This document shows positions 8,495 through 16,949 of a DNA stretch of 64,000 bases, one piece after another (the first letter of the stretch is position 1; each line of letters begins with the position of its first letter). Under the pieces are notes generated by a model. That model made no database searches. It was not told the origin of the DNA and saw only the letters and a list, made by a program, of their open reading frames with translations. Source of the DNA: Streptomyces sp. NBC_00683 (GTDB taxonomy: Bacteria; Actinomycetota; Actinomycetes; Streptomycetales; Streptomycetaceae); contig NZ_CP109013.1 in NCBI RefSeq assembly GCF_036226745.1, positions 2,542,001-2,606,000 on the forward strand. Direction: 5' to 3'. The position numbers were made by a program, and so were the translations under genes.

Positions 8495-9835
8495 ATGTCC
8501 GACATTCCGCAGGAGCGCCGCGTCGTCACTGCCATTCCCGGCCCGAAGTCGGTCGAGCTGCAGGCTCGCCGCGTCGCTGCCGTCGCCGCGGGCGTGGGCT
8601 CCACGCTGCCGGTGTTCACCGCCAGGGCGGGCGGCGGGATCATCGAGGACGTGGACGGCAACCGGCTGATCGACTTCGGTTCCGGTATCGCCGTGACGTC
8701 CGTGGGCGCATCGGCCGAGGCGGTCGTGCGCCGCGCCACCGCGCAGCTCGCCGACTTCACCCACACCTGTTTCATGGTCACGCCGTACGAGGGCTACGTC
8801 GAGGTCTGCGAGCAGCTCGCCGAGCTGACGCCGGGCGACCACGCGAAGAAGTCGGCGCTGTTCAACTCGGGCGCCGAGGCCGTCGAGAACGCCGTGAAGA
8901 TCGCCCGCGCCTACACCAAGCGCACCGCGGTCGTCGTGTTCGACCACGGCTACCACGGCCGGACGAACCTCACGATGGCGCTGACCGCGAAGAACATGCC
9001 GTACAAGCAGGGCTTCGGTCCGTTCGCGCCCGAGGTCTACCGCGTCCCGGTGGCGTACGGCTACCGCTGGCCGACCGGCGCCGAGAACGCGGGTGCCGAG
9101 GCGTCCGCGCAGGCCATCGACGAGATCACCAAGCAGATCGGCGCGGACAACGTCGCGGCGATCATCATCGAGCCGGTCCTGGGCGAGGGCGGTTTCATCG
9201 AGCCGGCCAAGGGCTTCCTCCCGGCGATCGCGCAGTTCGCGAAGGACAACGGCATCGTCTTCGTCGCGGACGAGATCCAGTCCGGCTTCTGCCGCACCGG
9301 CCAGTGGTTCGCCTGTGAGGACGAGGGCATCGTCCCCGACCTGATCACCACGGCCAAGGGCATCGCGGGCGGCCTGCCGCTCTCGGCGGTGACCGGTCGC
9401 GCCGAGATCATGGACGCCGCGCACGCCGGCGGCCTCGGTGGCACGTACGGCGGCAACCCGGTGGCCTGCGCGGGTGCGCTCGGCGCCATCGAGACGATGC
9501 GTGAGCTGGACCTGAACGGGAAGGCCAGGCGCATCGAGGAGGTCATGAAGGGCCGTCTGGCCGAGCTGCAGTCCAAGCTCCCGAACGGCGACATCATCGG
9601 TGACATCCGGGGCCGTGGCGCGATGATCGCGATCGAGCTCGTGAAGTCGGGCACGAAGGACCCCGACGCGGCAGCCGCGGCGGCGCTGGCCAAGGCCTGC
9701 CACGCCGAGGGCCTGCTGGTGCTGACCTGTGGCACGTACGGCAACGTCCTGCGCTTCCTGCCGCCGCTCGTCATCGGTGAGGACCTGCTGAACGAGGGCC
9801 TGGACATCATCGAGCAGGCGTTCGCCACGCTCTGA
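8495..9835 (+). CDS. gabT: 4-aminobutyrate aminotransferase
   Basis: PLP-dependent class III aminotransferase that moves the amino group of GABA to 2-oxoglutarate, giving succinate semialdehyde and glutamate. It is 446 residues, normal for GabT. The PLP lysine is Lys288 in LITTAKGIAGGLPLSA, the aspartate segment is VADEIQSGFCRTG, and the cofactor region FNSGAEAVENAVK is complete. ATG 8495 follows AGGAG with good spacing. With the nearby aldehyde dehydrogenase (2570-4015) it completes GABA degradation to succinate, taking GABA made by the polyamine operon at 13786-20960. Confidence 0.95.
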   Translation: MSDIPQERRVVTAIPGPKSVELQARRVAAVAAGVGSTLPVFTARAGGGIIEDVDGNRLIDFGSGIAVTSVGASAEAVVRRATAQLADFTHTCFMVTPYEGYVEVCEQLAELTPGDHAKKSALFNSGAEAVENAVKIARAYTKRTAVVVFDHGYHGRTNLTMALTAKNMPYKQGFGPFAPEVYRVPVAYGYRWPTGAENAGAEASAQAIDEITKQIGADNVAAIIIEPVLGEGGFIEPAKGFLPAIAQFAKDNGIVFVADEIQSGFCRTGQWFACEDEGIVPDLITTAKGIAGGLPLSAVTGRAEIMDAAHAGGLGGTYGGNPVACAGALGAIETMRELDLNGKARRIEEVMKGRLAELQSKLPNGDIIGDIRGRGAMIAIELVKSGTKDPDAAAAAALAKACHAEGLLVLTCGTYGNVLRFLPPLVIGEDLLNEGLDIIEQAFATL

Positions 9836-9985
9836 TCCCGTGCGGGCCGGCCGGCCGCCGCGAGGCGATTTCGGCGGGGATGGCCTGGGCCCGCGTGTGG
9901 GCCTGTGAAGAAGGTGTGCGGGGGCCATGGCGGGATAACGTTGGCGCTATCGGTCCCCCCTTCCTCTGACGTACGGTTTCCGCAG

Positions 9986-10804
9986 ATGAGAGAAACACCC
10001 CGCCCGCAGGGGACTGCGGGCGATGCCGGGCCGGGGCTCCCCCAGTGCCGACCCGGTCGTGCCCTGGCGCACACCACTGGAGCTTCTGGCTCCGGAACTC
10101 CTCACCGATCGGATGGCCGCTCGCCCCACACCCCCCGGGGCGCGCGGCAAACCGATCCGACCGGCCACCTCGGAACAATCCCCCCTGTTCCCCGGTGGCC
10201 GGTTCTTCTCGTTTACCGGGTGTCGGCGCTGCTGGCGCTCTTCGCACTGGTCACCTGGCAGGTCGTGGCCGACGGCCCCCTGCTCGGACCCGACGAACGG
10301 GCCGGTCTGGCGCTGGCCGGACGGGGTTCCGCCCGGCTCTCCGACTTCTTCGCCGATCTCGGCAACATGCAGGTCGCCGTGCCGGTGCTGGCGTGCGCGG
10401 TCGTCTTCGCCTGGTTCCGTCGTGACCGTCGTGCCGCGCTGTGCGCCGTGGCGGTCATGGCGGCGGTACCCGTGCTGGTCGTTCCCCTCAAGCTGTGGAC
10501 CGACCGCCAGGGGCCGCTGACCGAGGCGACCGGCTACTACCCCTCGGGCCACACGGCCACGGCGGCGGTGGCGTACGGGGCCGCGGCCCTGCTGCTCGCG
10601 CCGTACGTGCGCCGTTCATGGATGATGCTCGTCGCCGCCGTCCTGATGACGGCGGCGACGAGCATCGGTCTGGTGCTGCGCGGCTACCACTGGCCGCTGG
10701 ACGTGTTCGCCAGCTGGTGCCTGAGCGCGGTACTGCTGCTGGTGCTGCGGGAGGTCAGCTTCCGAAGTAGGCGTCGAAGTTCTTCTGGAACTCCCAGTTG
10801 TTGA
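9986..10804 (+). CDS. PAP2-family membrane phosphatase
   Basis: Integral membrane lipid-phosphate phosphatase of the PAP2 superfamily. The three catalytic signatures are visible: KLWTDRQGP, the PSGH block in YYPSGHTATA, and LRGYHWPLDVFA with the catalytic His and Asp. About five membrane segments start near VLLVYRVSALLALFALVTW. The first ~70 residues from ATG 9986 are Pro/Thr-rich and unlike the family, so the true start may lie further downstream. No convincing ribosome site decides it. The last 50 bases overlap the 3' end of the convergent chitinase gene. Confidence 0.8.
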   Translation: MRETPRPQGTAGDAGPGLPQCRPGRALAHTTGASGSGTPHRSDGRSPHTPRGARQTDPTGHLGTIPPVPRWPVLLVYRVSALLALFALVTWQVVADGPLLGPDERAGLALAGRGSARLSDFFADLGNMQVAVPVLACAVVFAWFRRDRRAALCAVAVMAAVPVLVVPLKLWTDRQGPLTEATGYYPSGHTATAAVAYGAAALLLAPYVRRSWMMLVAAVLMTAATSIGLVLRGYHWPLDVFASWCLSAVLLLVLREVSFRSRRRSSSGTPSC

Positions 10805-12584
10805 AGCGGTCCCAGTTGATGGACCACGTCATCAGCCCGCGCAGCCCGGACCAGGTGCCGTGGGTCTGGTACGAGCCACAGTCGGTCTTCTTCGTCAGGC
10901 AGTTCAGCGCCTTGGTGACCTCGGCGGGCGAGGTGTGGCCGTTGCCCGCCTGGGTGGAGGCCGGGAGGCCGAAGGCGACCTGCTCGGGGCGCAGGGCCGG
11001 GAAGACCTTGGTCTGGTCGCCCGCGACCGGGAAGCCGGTGAGCAGCATGTCGGTCATGGCGATGTGGAAGTCGGCGCCGCCCATCGAGTGGTACTGGTTG
11101 TCCAGGCCCATGATGGAGCCCGAGTTGTAGTCCTGGACGTGCAGCAGGGTGAGGTCGTCGCGCAGGGCGTGGATGACCGGGATGTAGGCGCCGGCGCGCG
11201 GGTCCTGGCCGCCCCAGGGGCCGGAGCCGTAGTACTGGTAGCCGAGCTGCACGAAGAAGGTCTCGGGGGCCATGGTGAGGACGAAGTCGGCGCCGTACTT
11301 GGCCTTGAGGGACTTCACCGCGGAGATCAGGTTGACGATGACGGGGCTCGTCGGGCTGCGGAAGTCGGTGTCCCCGGTGTTCAGCGAGAGCGAGTGGCCC
11401 TCGAAGTCGATGTCCAGGCCGTCGAGCCCGTAGGTGTCGATGATCTTGGACACGGAGGTGACGAAGGTGTCACGCGCGGCGGTGGAGGCGAGCTGCACCT
11501 GACCGTTCTGGCCGCCGATGGAGATCAGCACCTTCTTGCCGGCGGCCTGCTTGGCCTTGATGGCGGCCTTGAACTCCGCCTCGGACTCCACCCCGGGGCA
11601 CTCGGCGGCCGGGCAGAGCGAGAAGCGGATGTCGCCGGAGGTGACGGACGTCGGCTCGCCGAAGGCGAGGTTGATGACGTCCCACGAGTCGGGCACATCG
11701 GCCATCCGGGTGTAGCCGGAGCCGTTGGCGAAGCTGGAGTGCAGATAGCCGACGAGTGCGTGGGCGGGGAGGTCCCCGTTCCCGCCTCCCCCGCCGCCGC
11801 CGGCGGTCGTGGTGGCGCTCACGGCGGCGGACTTCGCGGACTCTCCCGCGGCGTTGACCGCGGTGACCTGGAAGCTGTACGCGGTCGACGCGGCCAGCCC
11901 CGTCACGGTCGCCGAGGTACCGGAGACGCTGAGTACCTTCGTCCCGCCCCGGTAGACGTTGTAGCCGGTGGCTCCGGCGGAGGCGGTCCAGGACAGCGGA
12001 ACGGCGGACGCGGTGGCCGTACCGGCCGTCAGTCCGGTGGGCGCGGCGGGCACGACGACGGGTTCGCCGCCGGGGCCGACGAGGGTGAGGTCGTCGGCGT
12101 AGTAGGCCGGGGTGCCGTACCAGCCGTGGGTGTAGACGCTGACCGAGGTGGTCGCGGCGCCGGTCCTGAACGTGGTGGTGAGCTTCGTGTACGCGCCGGC
12201 GGACTGGGTCCAGGTGGAGACGTCGGTGGTCCCGGTGCCGGAGGCGCCGAGGTACACGTAGCTGCCCTGCACCCACGCACTCAGCGTGTACGTGGAGTCG
12301 GGCTTCACCGTGACGGTCTGGGAGCACTTGGCGTTGTCGCTGCCGGCCGGTGTCGCCTTCAGCGCGGAAGTGCCGCCGTGTACGGGCGTGCTGACGACGG
12401 CTCCGCTGCCGCCCGTACAGCTCCAGCCGTCCAGGCCCGCCTCGAAGCCGCCGTTGCGCGCCAGATCCGCGTCGGCCGCACCGGCGGCCGGCGCCGAGGC
12501 GACGAGCCCCCCGGCGGCGAGCAGGGCGGCCGAGAAGGCAGCAAGAAGTCCGGAGAATCGGGCGGGTGGTCCGGTGCGTTCCAC
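10755..12584 (-). CDS. Secreted GH18 chitinase with carbohydrate-binding and FnIII domains
   Basis: Extracellular chitinase of 609 residues. Order: signal peptide (about 1-37, ending APAAGAADA), a beta-sandwich carbohydrate-binding module (about 39-172), a fibronectin type III domain (about 180-260), a Gly-rich linker, and a family 18 glycosidase domain (about 275-609). The catalytic DGLDIDFEG motif is complete, with proton donor Glu395, and KKVLISIGGQNG is the SxGG strand. GTG 12584 follows GGAGG by 8 bases. A DasR-type site lies in the promoter, so induction by chitin breakdown products is likely. Its 3' end overlaps that of the PAP2 gene. Confidence 0.93.
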   Translation of the reverse strand: MERTGPPARFSGLLAAFSAALLAAGGLVASAPAAGAADADLARNGGFEAGLDGWSCTGGSGAVVSTPVHGGTSALKATPAGSDNAKCSQTVTVKPDSTYTLSAWVQGSYVYLGASGTGTTDVSTWTQSAGAYTKLTTTFRTGAATTSVSVYTHGWYGTPAYYADDLTLVGPGGEPVVVPAAPTGLTAGTATASAVPLSWTASAGATGYNVYRGGTKVLSVSGTSATVTGLAASTAYSFQVTAVNAAGESAKSAAVSATTTAGGGGGGGNGDLPAHALVGYLHSSFANGSGYTRMADVPDSWDVINLAFGEPTSVTSGDIRFSLCPAAECPGVESEAEFKAAIKAKQAAGKKVLISIGGQNGQVQLASTAARDTFVTSVSKIIDTYGLDGLDIDFEGHSLSLNTGDTDFRSPTSPVIVNLISAVKSLKAKYGADFVLTMAPETFFVQLGYQYYGSGPWGGQDPRAGAYIPVIHALRDDLTLLHVQDYNSGSIMGLDNQYHSMGGADFHIAMTDMLLTGFPVAGDQTKVFPALRPEQVAFGLPASTQAGNGHTSPAEVTKALNCLTKKTDCGSYQTHGTWSGLRGLMTWSINWDRFNNWEFQKNFDAYFGS

Positions 12585-12625
12585 AACAGCCTCCGTGCAG
12601 GGGGGAATTGAGTGGGGCCGCGCAC

Positions 12626-12654
12626 AACATGGTCCAGACCAATCAAGTTGTCAA
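12626..12654 (-). promoter_or_regulatory. Predicted chitinase promoter
   Basis: Read on the minus strand, TTGACA (12654-12649) is a perfect -35 hexamer. After a 17-base spacer, CATGTT (12631-12626) is a weak -10. The chitinase start lies about 40 bases further on. The DasR-like palindrome fills most of the spacer and touches the -10. Confidence 0.5.
12630..12641. promoter_or_regulatory. dre-type DasR operator before the chitinase gene
   Basis: TGGTCCAGACCA differs by one base from the TGGTCTAGACCA core of the DasR-responsive element found before Streptomyces chitinase and GlcNAc-uptake genes. It sits between the -35 and -10 hexamers, so bound DasR would block RNA polymerase. DasR releases its sites on binding glucosamine-6-phosphate. 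Confidence 0.75.
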
Positions 12655-12812
12655 GACCTCTGGCGGTTCCCCACTCCTCGTCGTCGCCGTCGCCGAGCGC
12701 CGCGGCCTGCCCGTCCGGCCGGGCGGATGCCGCTGTTCGGGGGATCCGCGGGCCGCCCCCGCCCTCCTCCCGGGCGGAGCGGGTATCCCTGACGAAACGA
12801 GAGAGGGACACG

Positions 12813-13139
12813 ATGCCGCTCTACCTGTCGAGGTTCAGCTACACGCCGGAAACGTGGGCACGCCTGATCGGCCACCCCGAGGACCGCTCGAAGGCCGCCC
12901 AGTCGTACATCGAGTCCGTCGGCGGGAAGCTGCACGGCTTCTGGTACGCCTTCGGCACACATGACGGCTACAACCTCTGGGAAGCCCCGGACAACGTGTC
13001 CATGGCCGCGGTCGCGCTGGCGATCGGCGGAGGTGGCGCGCTCGACTCGTTCGAGACGACGGTCCTCCTGAGCATCGAGGAAACGCTCGATGCCCTGCAG
13101 AAGGCCGGGCAGGTCGGGTACCGGGCCCCTGGCGCGTAG
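12813..13139 (+). CDS. GYD-domain protein (108 aa)
   Basis: A small soluble protein starting MPLYLSRFSYTPETWARLI and carrying a GYDNLWEAPDN-like segment (HDGYNLWEAPDN), which fits the GYD family of dimeric ferredoxin-like proteins of unknown function. ATG 12813 follows GAGAGGGA. It stands alone between the chitinase promoter and a convergent small gene. No catalytic residues can be assigned. Confidence 0.8.
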   Translation: MPLYLSRFSYTPETWARLIGHPEDRSKAAQSYIESVGGKLHGFWYAFGTHDGYNLWEAPDNVSMAAVALAIGGGGALDSFETTVLLSIEETLDALQKAGQVGYRAPGA

Positions 13140-13170
13140 CGATACGGGCCCCGGCACAGGAAGCACCCGC

Positions 13171-13638
13171 TCAGTCGCAGTCGCCTCCCCCGTAGGCGCT
13201 CCGGGCGGCTGCGGCCTCGTGCATCGCGAGCTCCAGGACGGTCGCGTCGGTGAGGGTTCCGGACCCGTCCGGCTGGATGAGCCACCGCACCCCGCCGACC
13301 GTGCGGCCCGGGTAGGGGATGACGATCCAGGTGCCCTGTCCCGCCCCGCGGACACCGGTCCCGAGCCAGCGCGCGGCCGTTCCCGGCGGCACGAAGAACC
13401 CCATGCGGGCGTCGCCGAAATCGGCGAGGACCGGCCCCGGCCGGTCGATGAGCCGGGTGAGCACATCGAGGGTCGGATAGCCCAGCTCCCCCGGAAGGAT
13501 CAGTACGTCCCAGCGCTTTCCGGCGGGGAGGAGCGCAATCCCCTGCGGATTGCGCTCCCATTCCCACCGGCAGGCTGCCGGGTCCGGTGCCACCGATGCG
13601 AGCCATTCGACCGCGGCGTGTGCCCCCGTGCCGGTCAT
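13171..13638 (-). CDS. Conserved hypothetical protein (155 aa)
   Basis: I do not recognise this protein with certainty. It has a central GIALLPAGKRWDVLILPG segment and a PVLADFGDARMGFFVPPG stretch, somewhat like the small primase/polymerase-like proteins annotated in streptomycetes, but without a convincing catalytic triad. There is no signal peptide or membrane segment. ATG 13638 follows GGAGGAGG at ideal spacing, so the gene itself is well supported. It lies between the GYD gene and the FAD oxidoreductase that ends the polyamine operon. Confidence 0.7.
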   Translation of the reverse strand: MTGTGAHAAVEWLASVAPDPAACRWEWERNPQGIALLPAGKRWDVLILPGELGYPTLDVLTRLIDRPGPVLADFGDARMGFFVPPGTAARWLGTGVRGAGQGTWIVIPYPGRTVGGVRWLIQPDGSGTLTDATVLELAMHEAAAARSAYGGGDCD

Positions 13639-13785
13639 GGACTGCCTCCTCCGACGTGGGCACCGGCAGGTTTCTGCCGGTGCGTTCACGTGGGAGAGAG
13701 CCGTCCGCCCGGATCATGACGCGGGTTCGGCCACCCGTCCGCAGTGAGCTGGGTCACTCGCTCGGTCTTCCCGGCTGCCGGAGCC

Positions 13786-15201
13786 TCAGCTGTCGAAGCC
13801 GAGCCCCATCCGGTCCATGGTCCGCAGCCACAGGTTGCGGTGTCCGCCGTGGCTGTCCGCGCGGGCGAGCGACCGTTTGGTGAGCTCGATCCCGGCCCAG
13901 GCGAAAGGCTCGGGCGGGAAAGGCAGCGGCTTGGAGCGGACCATTTCGAGGGCGGTGCGCTCCGTTTCCTCGCCGGACAGCAGATCCAGCATCACATCGG
14001 CCCCGAAACGCGTGGCCCCGACGCCCAGTCCGGTGTATCCGGCCGCATAGGCGACCCGGCCGCGATGGGCCGTTCCGAAGAATGCGGAGAATCGCGAACA
14101 GGTGTCGATCGCACCGCCCCAGGCGTGGCTGAAACGCACATCGGAGAGCTGCGGAAAACACTCGAAGAACTGGCCTGCGAGCTTGAGGAAAGTCTCCGGG
14201 CGCTGGTCGAGATCGGAATTCAGCCGGCCCCCGTAGGGATAGATCGCGTCGTATCCGCCCCACAGGATCCGGTTGTCGGCCGAGAGCCGGAAATAGTGGA
14301 ACTGATTCGCGCTGTCCCCCAGTCCCTGCCGGTTCCGCCAGCCGATCGAAGCGAGCTGGTCGGCGGTGAGCGGTTCGGTCATCAGCGCGTAGTCGTACAC
14401 CGGGACGGTGAACGGGCGCATGCGCTTGACCAGCGACGGGAAGATGTTCGTGCCGAGCGCGACCTGGCGGGCGAAGACCCTGCCGTACGGGGTGCGCACC
14501 GCCATGCCGGCTCCCTGCGCGGCGAGGTCGAGGGCCCTGGTGTGCTCGAAGATCCGTACACCCAGGCCGAGGCAGGCCTGCTTCAGCCCCCAGACGAGCT
14601 TCGCCGGGTGCAGCAGGGCGACCCCGCGCCGGTCCCAGAGACCACCCAGGAATGTCGGTGAATCGACATGGGTCCGCACCTGTTCCCGGTCCAGGAACTC
14701 CACTCCGGTGAAGCCGAGCTCCTCGGTCCGGCTGTGCCATTCCCGCAGCTCTTCGAGCTGGTGGGGCTGGGTGGCCACATCGATCTCGCCGGTGCGCTCG
14801 AAGTCGCAGTCGATGGAGTAGCGGGCGACGGCGGCCTCGATGGCGTCGAGGTTCCGCCCGCCCAGCTCCTCCAGCTTCCCGATCTCGTCGGGCCAGCGCT
14901 CCAGTCCGTTGGCCAGGCCGTGCGTCAGCGAGGCCGCGCAGAATCCGCCGTTGCGGCCCGAGGCCGCCCAGCCCGACTCGTTTCCCTCGATGAGGACGAC
15001 ATCGCGCCCGGGATCCCTCTCCTTGGCGAGCAGAGCCGTCCACAGTCCGCTGTAGCCGCCGCCTACCACGAGGAGGTCGCAGTGCTCGTCCGCGGTGAGT
15101 GCGGGCAGCGCGTCGGGCTTTCCCGGGTCGTCGAGCCAGTAGGAGAGAGGGGTCGCGTCGGAGAGCGAATGTGCAGCAGTACGCATGGCATCCGGGGCCA
15201 T
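13786..15201 (-). CDS. FAD-dependent amine oxidoreductase (gamma-glutamylputrescine oxidase-like)
   Basis: A 471-residue flavoprotein of the D-amino-acid-oxidase-like group (DAO fold). The FAD-binding glycines are in LLVVGGGYSGLWTALLAKE near residue 45, and GLGVGATRFGADVMLDLLSG is the C-terminal FAD segment. It is the last gene of the dehydrogenase-potDABC operon, 21 bases after potC. Its likely substrate is therefore an imported polyamine or its gamma-glutamyl derivative (PuuB-like), producing an aldehyde, ammonia and peroxide. ATG 15201 follows AAGGAG by 9 bases, which I prefer to the TTG at 15210. Substrate choice is inferred only from context. Confidence 0.85.
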   Translation of the reverse strand: MAPDAMRTAAHSLSDATPLSYWLDDPGKPDALPALTADEHCDLLVVGGGYSGLWTALLAKERDPGRDVVLIEGNESGWAASGRNGGFCAASLTHGLANGLERWPDEIGKLEELGGRNLDAIEAAVARYSIDCDFERTGEIDVATQPHQLEELREWHSRTEELGFTGVEFLDREQVRTHVDSPTFLGGLWDRRGVALLHPAKLVWGLKQACLGLGVRIFEHTRALDLAAQGAGMAVRTPYGRVFARQVALGTNIFPSLVKRMRPFTVPVYDYALMTEPLTADQLASIGWRNRQGLGDSANQFHYFRLSADNRILWGGYDAIYPYGGRLNSDLDQRPETFLKLAGQFFECFPQLSDVRFSHAWGGAIDTCSRFSAFFGTAHRGRVAYAAGYTGLGVGATRFGADVMLDLLSGEETERTALEMVRSKPLPFPPEPFAWAGIELTKRSLARADSHGGHRNLWLRTMDRMGLGFDS

Positions 15202-15222
15202 GGTTTCCAACTCCTTCAGGTG

Positions 15223-16026
15223 TTACTTTCGCGCGTTGCTCTTCCGCCGGGTCGCAATGAGCTGCCCGACGAGTACCACCGCCACGGCGATCACGAACAT
15301 GGCCGTACCGATGACGTTGATCTGCACAGGTGTACCGCGCTGCGCCGATCCCCAGACGAACATGGGGAAGGTCACCGTGGAGCCCGCGTTGAAATTGGTG
15401 ATGATGAAATCGTCGAAGGAGAGAGCGAAGGCGAGCAGTGCGCCCGCCGCGATCCCGGGAGCGGCGATCGGGAAGGTCACCCGGACGAATGTCTGTACGG
15501 GGCCCGCGTAGAGATCGCGGGCGGCTTCCTCGAGCCTCGGGTCCATCGACATCACACGCGCCTTGACCGCCGTCACCACGAAGCTGAGGCAGAACATGAT
15601 GTGCGCGATCAGCACGGTCCAGAAGCCGAGCTCGGCTCCCATGTTGAGGAAGAGCGTGAGCAGCGAGGCGGCCATGACGACCTCGGGCATCGCCATCGGC
15701 AGGAAGATCAGCGAGTTGATCGCGCCGCGCGCCCGGAAGCGGTAGCGGACCAGCGCGAAGGCGATCATCGTGCCGAGCACCGTCGCGCCGATGGTCGCCC
15801 AGAGGGCGATCCTGAGCGAGAGCCCGAGCGATCCGCACAGGTCGGCGACGCCGCAGGGGTCCTTCCAGGCGTCCAGCGAGAACTGCTGCCAGGCGTAGTT
15901 GAAGCGGCCCTTCGGCTTGTTGAAGGAGAACACCATCACGACGATGTTCGGCAGGATCATGTACGCGAGGGTCAGCAGACCCGCGATCACGATCAGGTTC
16001 CGGCGAATCCAGCGGAGTGCGGGCAT
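15223..16026 (-). CDS. potC: Polyamine ABC transporter permease PotC
   Basis: Inner-membrane permease of 267 residues with six predicted helices, starting with IVIAGLLTLAYMILPNIVVM. The cytoplasmic EAA loop, EAARDLYAGPVQTFVRVTFP, docks the ATPase. Its ATG shares one base with the potB stop (TGATG), so the two are translationally coupled. It pairs with PotB to form the channel for spermidine or putrescine. Confidence 0.92.
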   Translation of the reverse strand: MPALRWIRRNLIVIAGLLTLAYMILPNIVVMVFSFNKPKGRFNYAWQQFSLDAWKDPCGVADLCGSLGLSLRIALWATIGATVLGTMIAFALVRYRFRARGAINSLIFLPMAMPEVVMAASLLTLFLNMGAELGFWTVLIAHIMFCLSFVVTAVKARVMSMDPRLEEAARDLYAGPVQTFVRVTFPIAAPGIAAGALLAFALSFDDFIITNFNAGSTVTFPMFVWGSAQRGTPVQINVIGTAMFVIAVAVVLVGQLIATRRKSNARK

Positions 16027-16949
16027 CAGACCAGGTCCTCCGTCCCGGAGCGGCGGATGTAGAACGTGACCACGAGCAGGACCACCGCCATGAGGATGAA
16101 GGAGAGGGCGGCCGCCGTCGGGTAGTCCAGGACTCTCAGGAACTGGGTCTGGATGACGCTGCCGACCATCTTGGTGTCCGTGGAGCCGAGCAGCTCCGCG
16201 TTGACGTAGTCGCCGCTGGCCGGGATGAAGGTCAGCAGGGTTCCGGAGACCACCCCGGGCATGGACAGCGGGAACGTCACCTTGCGGAAGGTGGTGGCGG
16301 GAGTGGCGTACAGGTCGCCCGCCGCCTCGTGCAGCCGGCCGTCGATCCGCTCCAGCGAGGTGTAGAGCGGCAGGATCATGAACGGCAGGAAGTTGTACGT
16401 CAGACCGCAGACCACGGCCATCGGGGTGGCCAGGACCCGGTTGTTCTCCGTCCAGCCGAGCCAGCTGGTGACGTCCAGGACGTGCAGGGTGTCCATGACG
16501 TCGACGACCGCACCGCCGTCGGCGAGGATCGTCTTCCAGGCGAGCGTCCGGATCAGGAAGCTGGTGAAGAACGGCGCGATGACCAGCACGAGCACCAGGT
16601 TGCGCCAGCGGCCCGCCTTGAAGGCGATCAGGTAGGCGAGCGGGTAGCCCAGCAGCAGGCACAGGAACGTGGCGGTGCCGGCGTACAGCAGGGACCGGAT
16701 GAACTGCGGGTAGTAGTCGGCGAAGGCGTCCCAGTACGTCCGGAAGTGCCAGGTGACCTGGAAGCCCTTCTCCAGGGATCCGGTCTGCACGGAGGTCGAC
16801 GCCTGGTAGACCATCGGCAGCGCGAAGAAGACGATCAGCCACAGGATGCCGGGGAGCAGCAGCCAGTACGGGATGAGCCTCTTGCGGGTGGAGGGCTTGC
16901 GGATCTTCGGTTCGGTGGGTGGCGCCGGCGGCGCGTCGGTGACGCTCAC
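16026..16949 (-). CDS. potB: Polyamine ABC transporter permease PotB
   Basis: A 307-residue permease with six predicted helices after a basic, Pro-rich N-terminus (RKPSTRKRLIPYWLLLPGIL). The EAA loop is EAAGDLYATPATTFRKVTFP. GTG 16949 overlaps the potA stop by four bases (GTGA), and its stop overlaps the potC start, so potA, potB and potC form one coupled unit. Confidence 0.92.
   Translation of the reverse strand: MSVTDAPPAPPTEPKIRKPSTRKRLIPYWLLLPGILWLIVFFALPMVYQASTSVQTGSLEKGFQVTWHFRTYWDAFADYYPQFIRSLLYAGTATFLCLLLGYPLAYLIAFKAGRWRNLVLVLVIAPFFTSFLIRTLAWKTILADGGAVVDVMDTLHVLDVTSWLGWTENNRVLATPMAVVCGLTYNFLPFMILPLYTSLERIDGRLHEAAGDLYATPATTFRKVTFPLSMPGVVSGTLLTFIPASGDYVNAELLGSTDTKMVGSVIQTQFLRVLDYPTAAALSFILMAVVLLVVTFYIRRSGTEDLV

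Noticed and set aside
5517..8669. Open plus-strand frame of more than 1000 codons opposite the VirD4-like ATPase
   Set aside because: Low-complexity Gly/Arg/Ala composition, no ribosome site, no family motifs, and it runs across several real genes and promoters.
10860..12611. Open plus-strand frame opposite the chitinase gene
   Set aside because: The chitinase domains on the minus strand are unambiguous. The plus frame is Gly/Val/Asp-rich with no recognisable fold.
13110..13165. GGGCCC-rich dyad after the GYD gene as a terminator
   Set aside because: The arms pair only with a bulge over about eight bases, and the left arm lies inside the coding sequence. Too weak to call.
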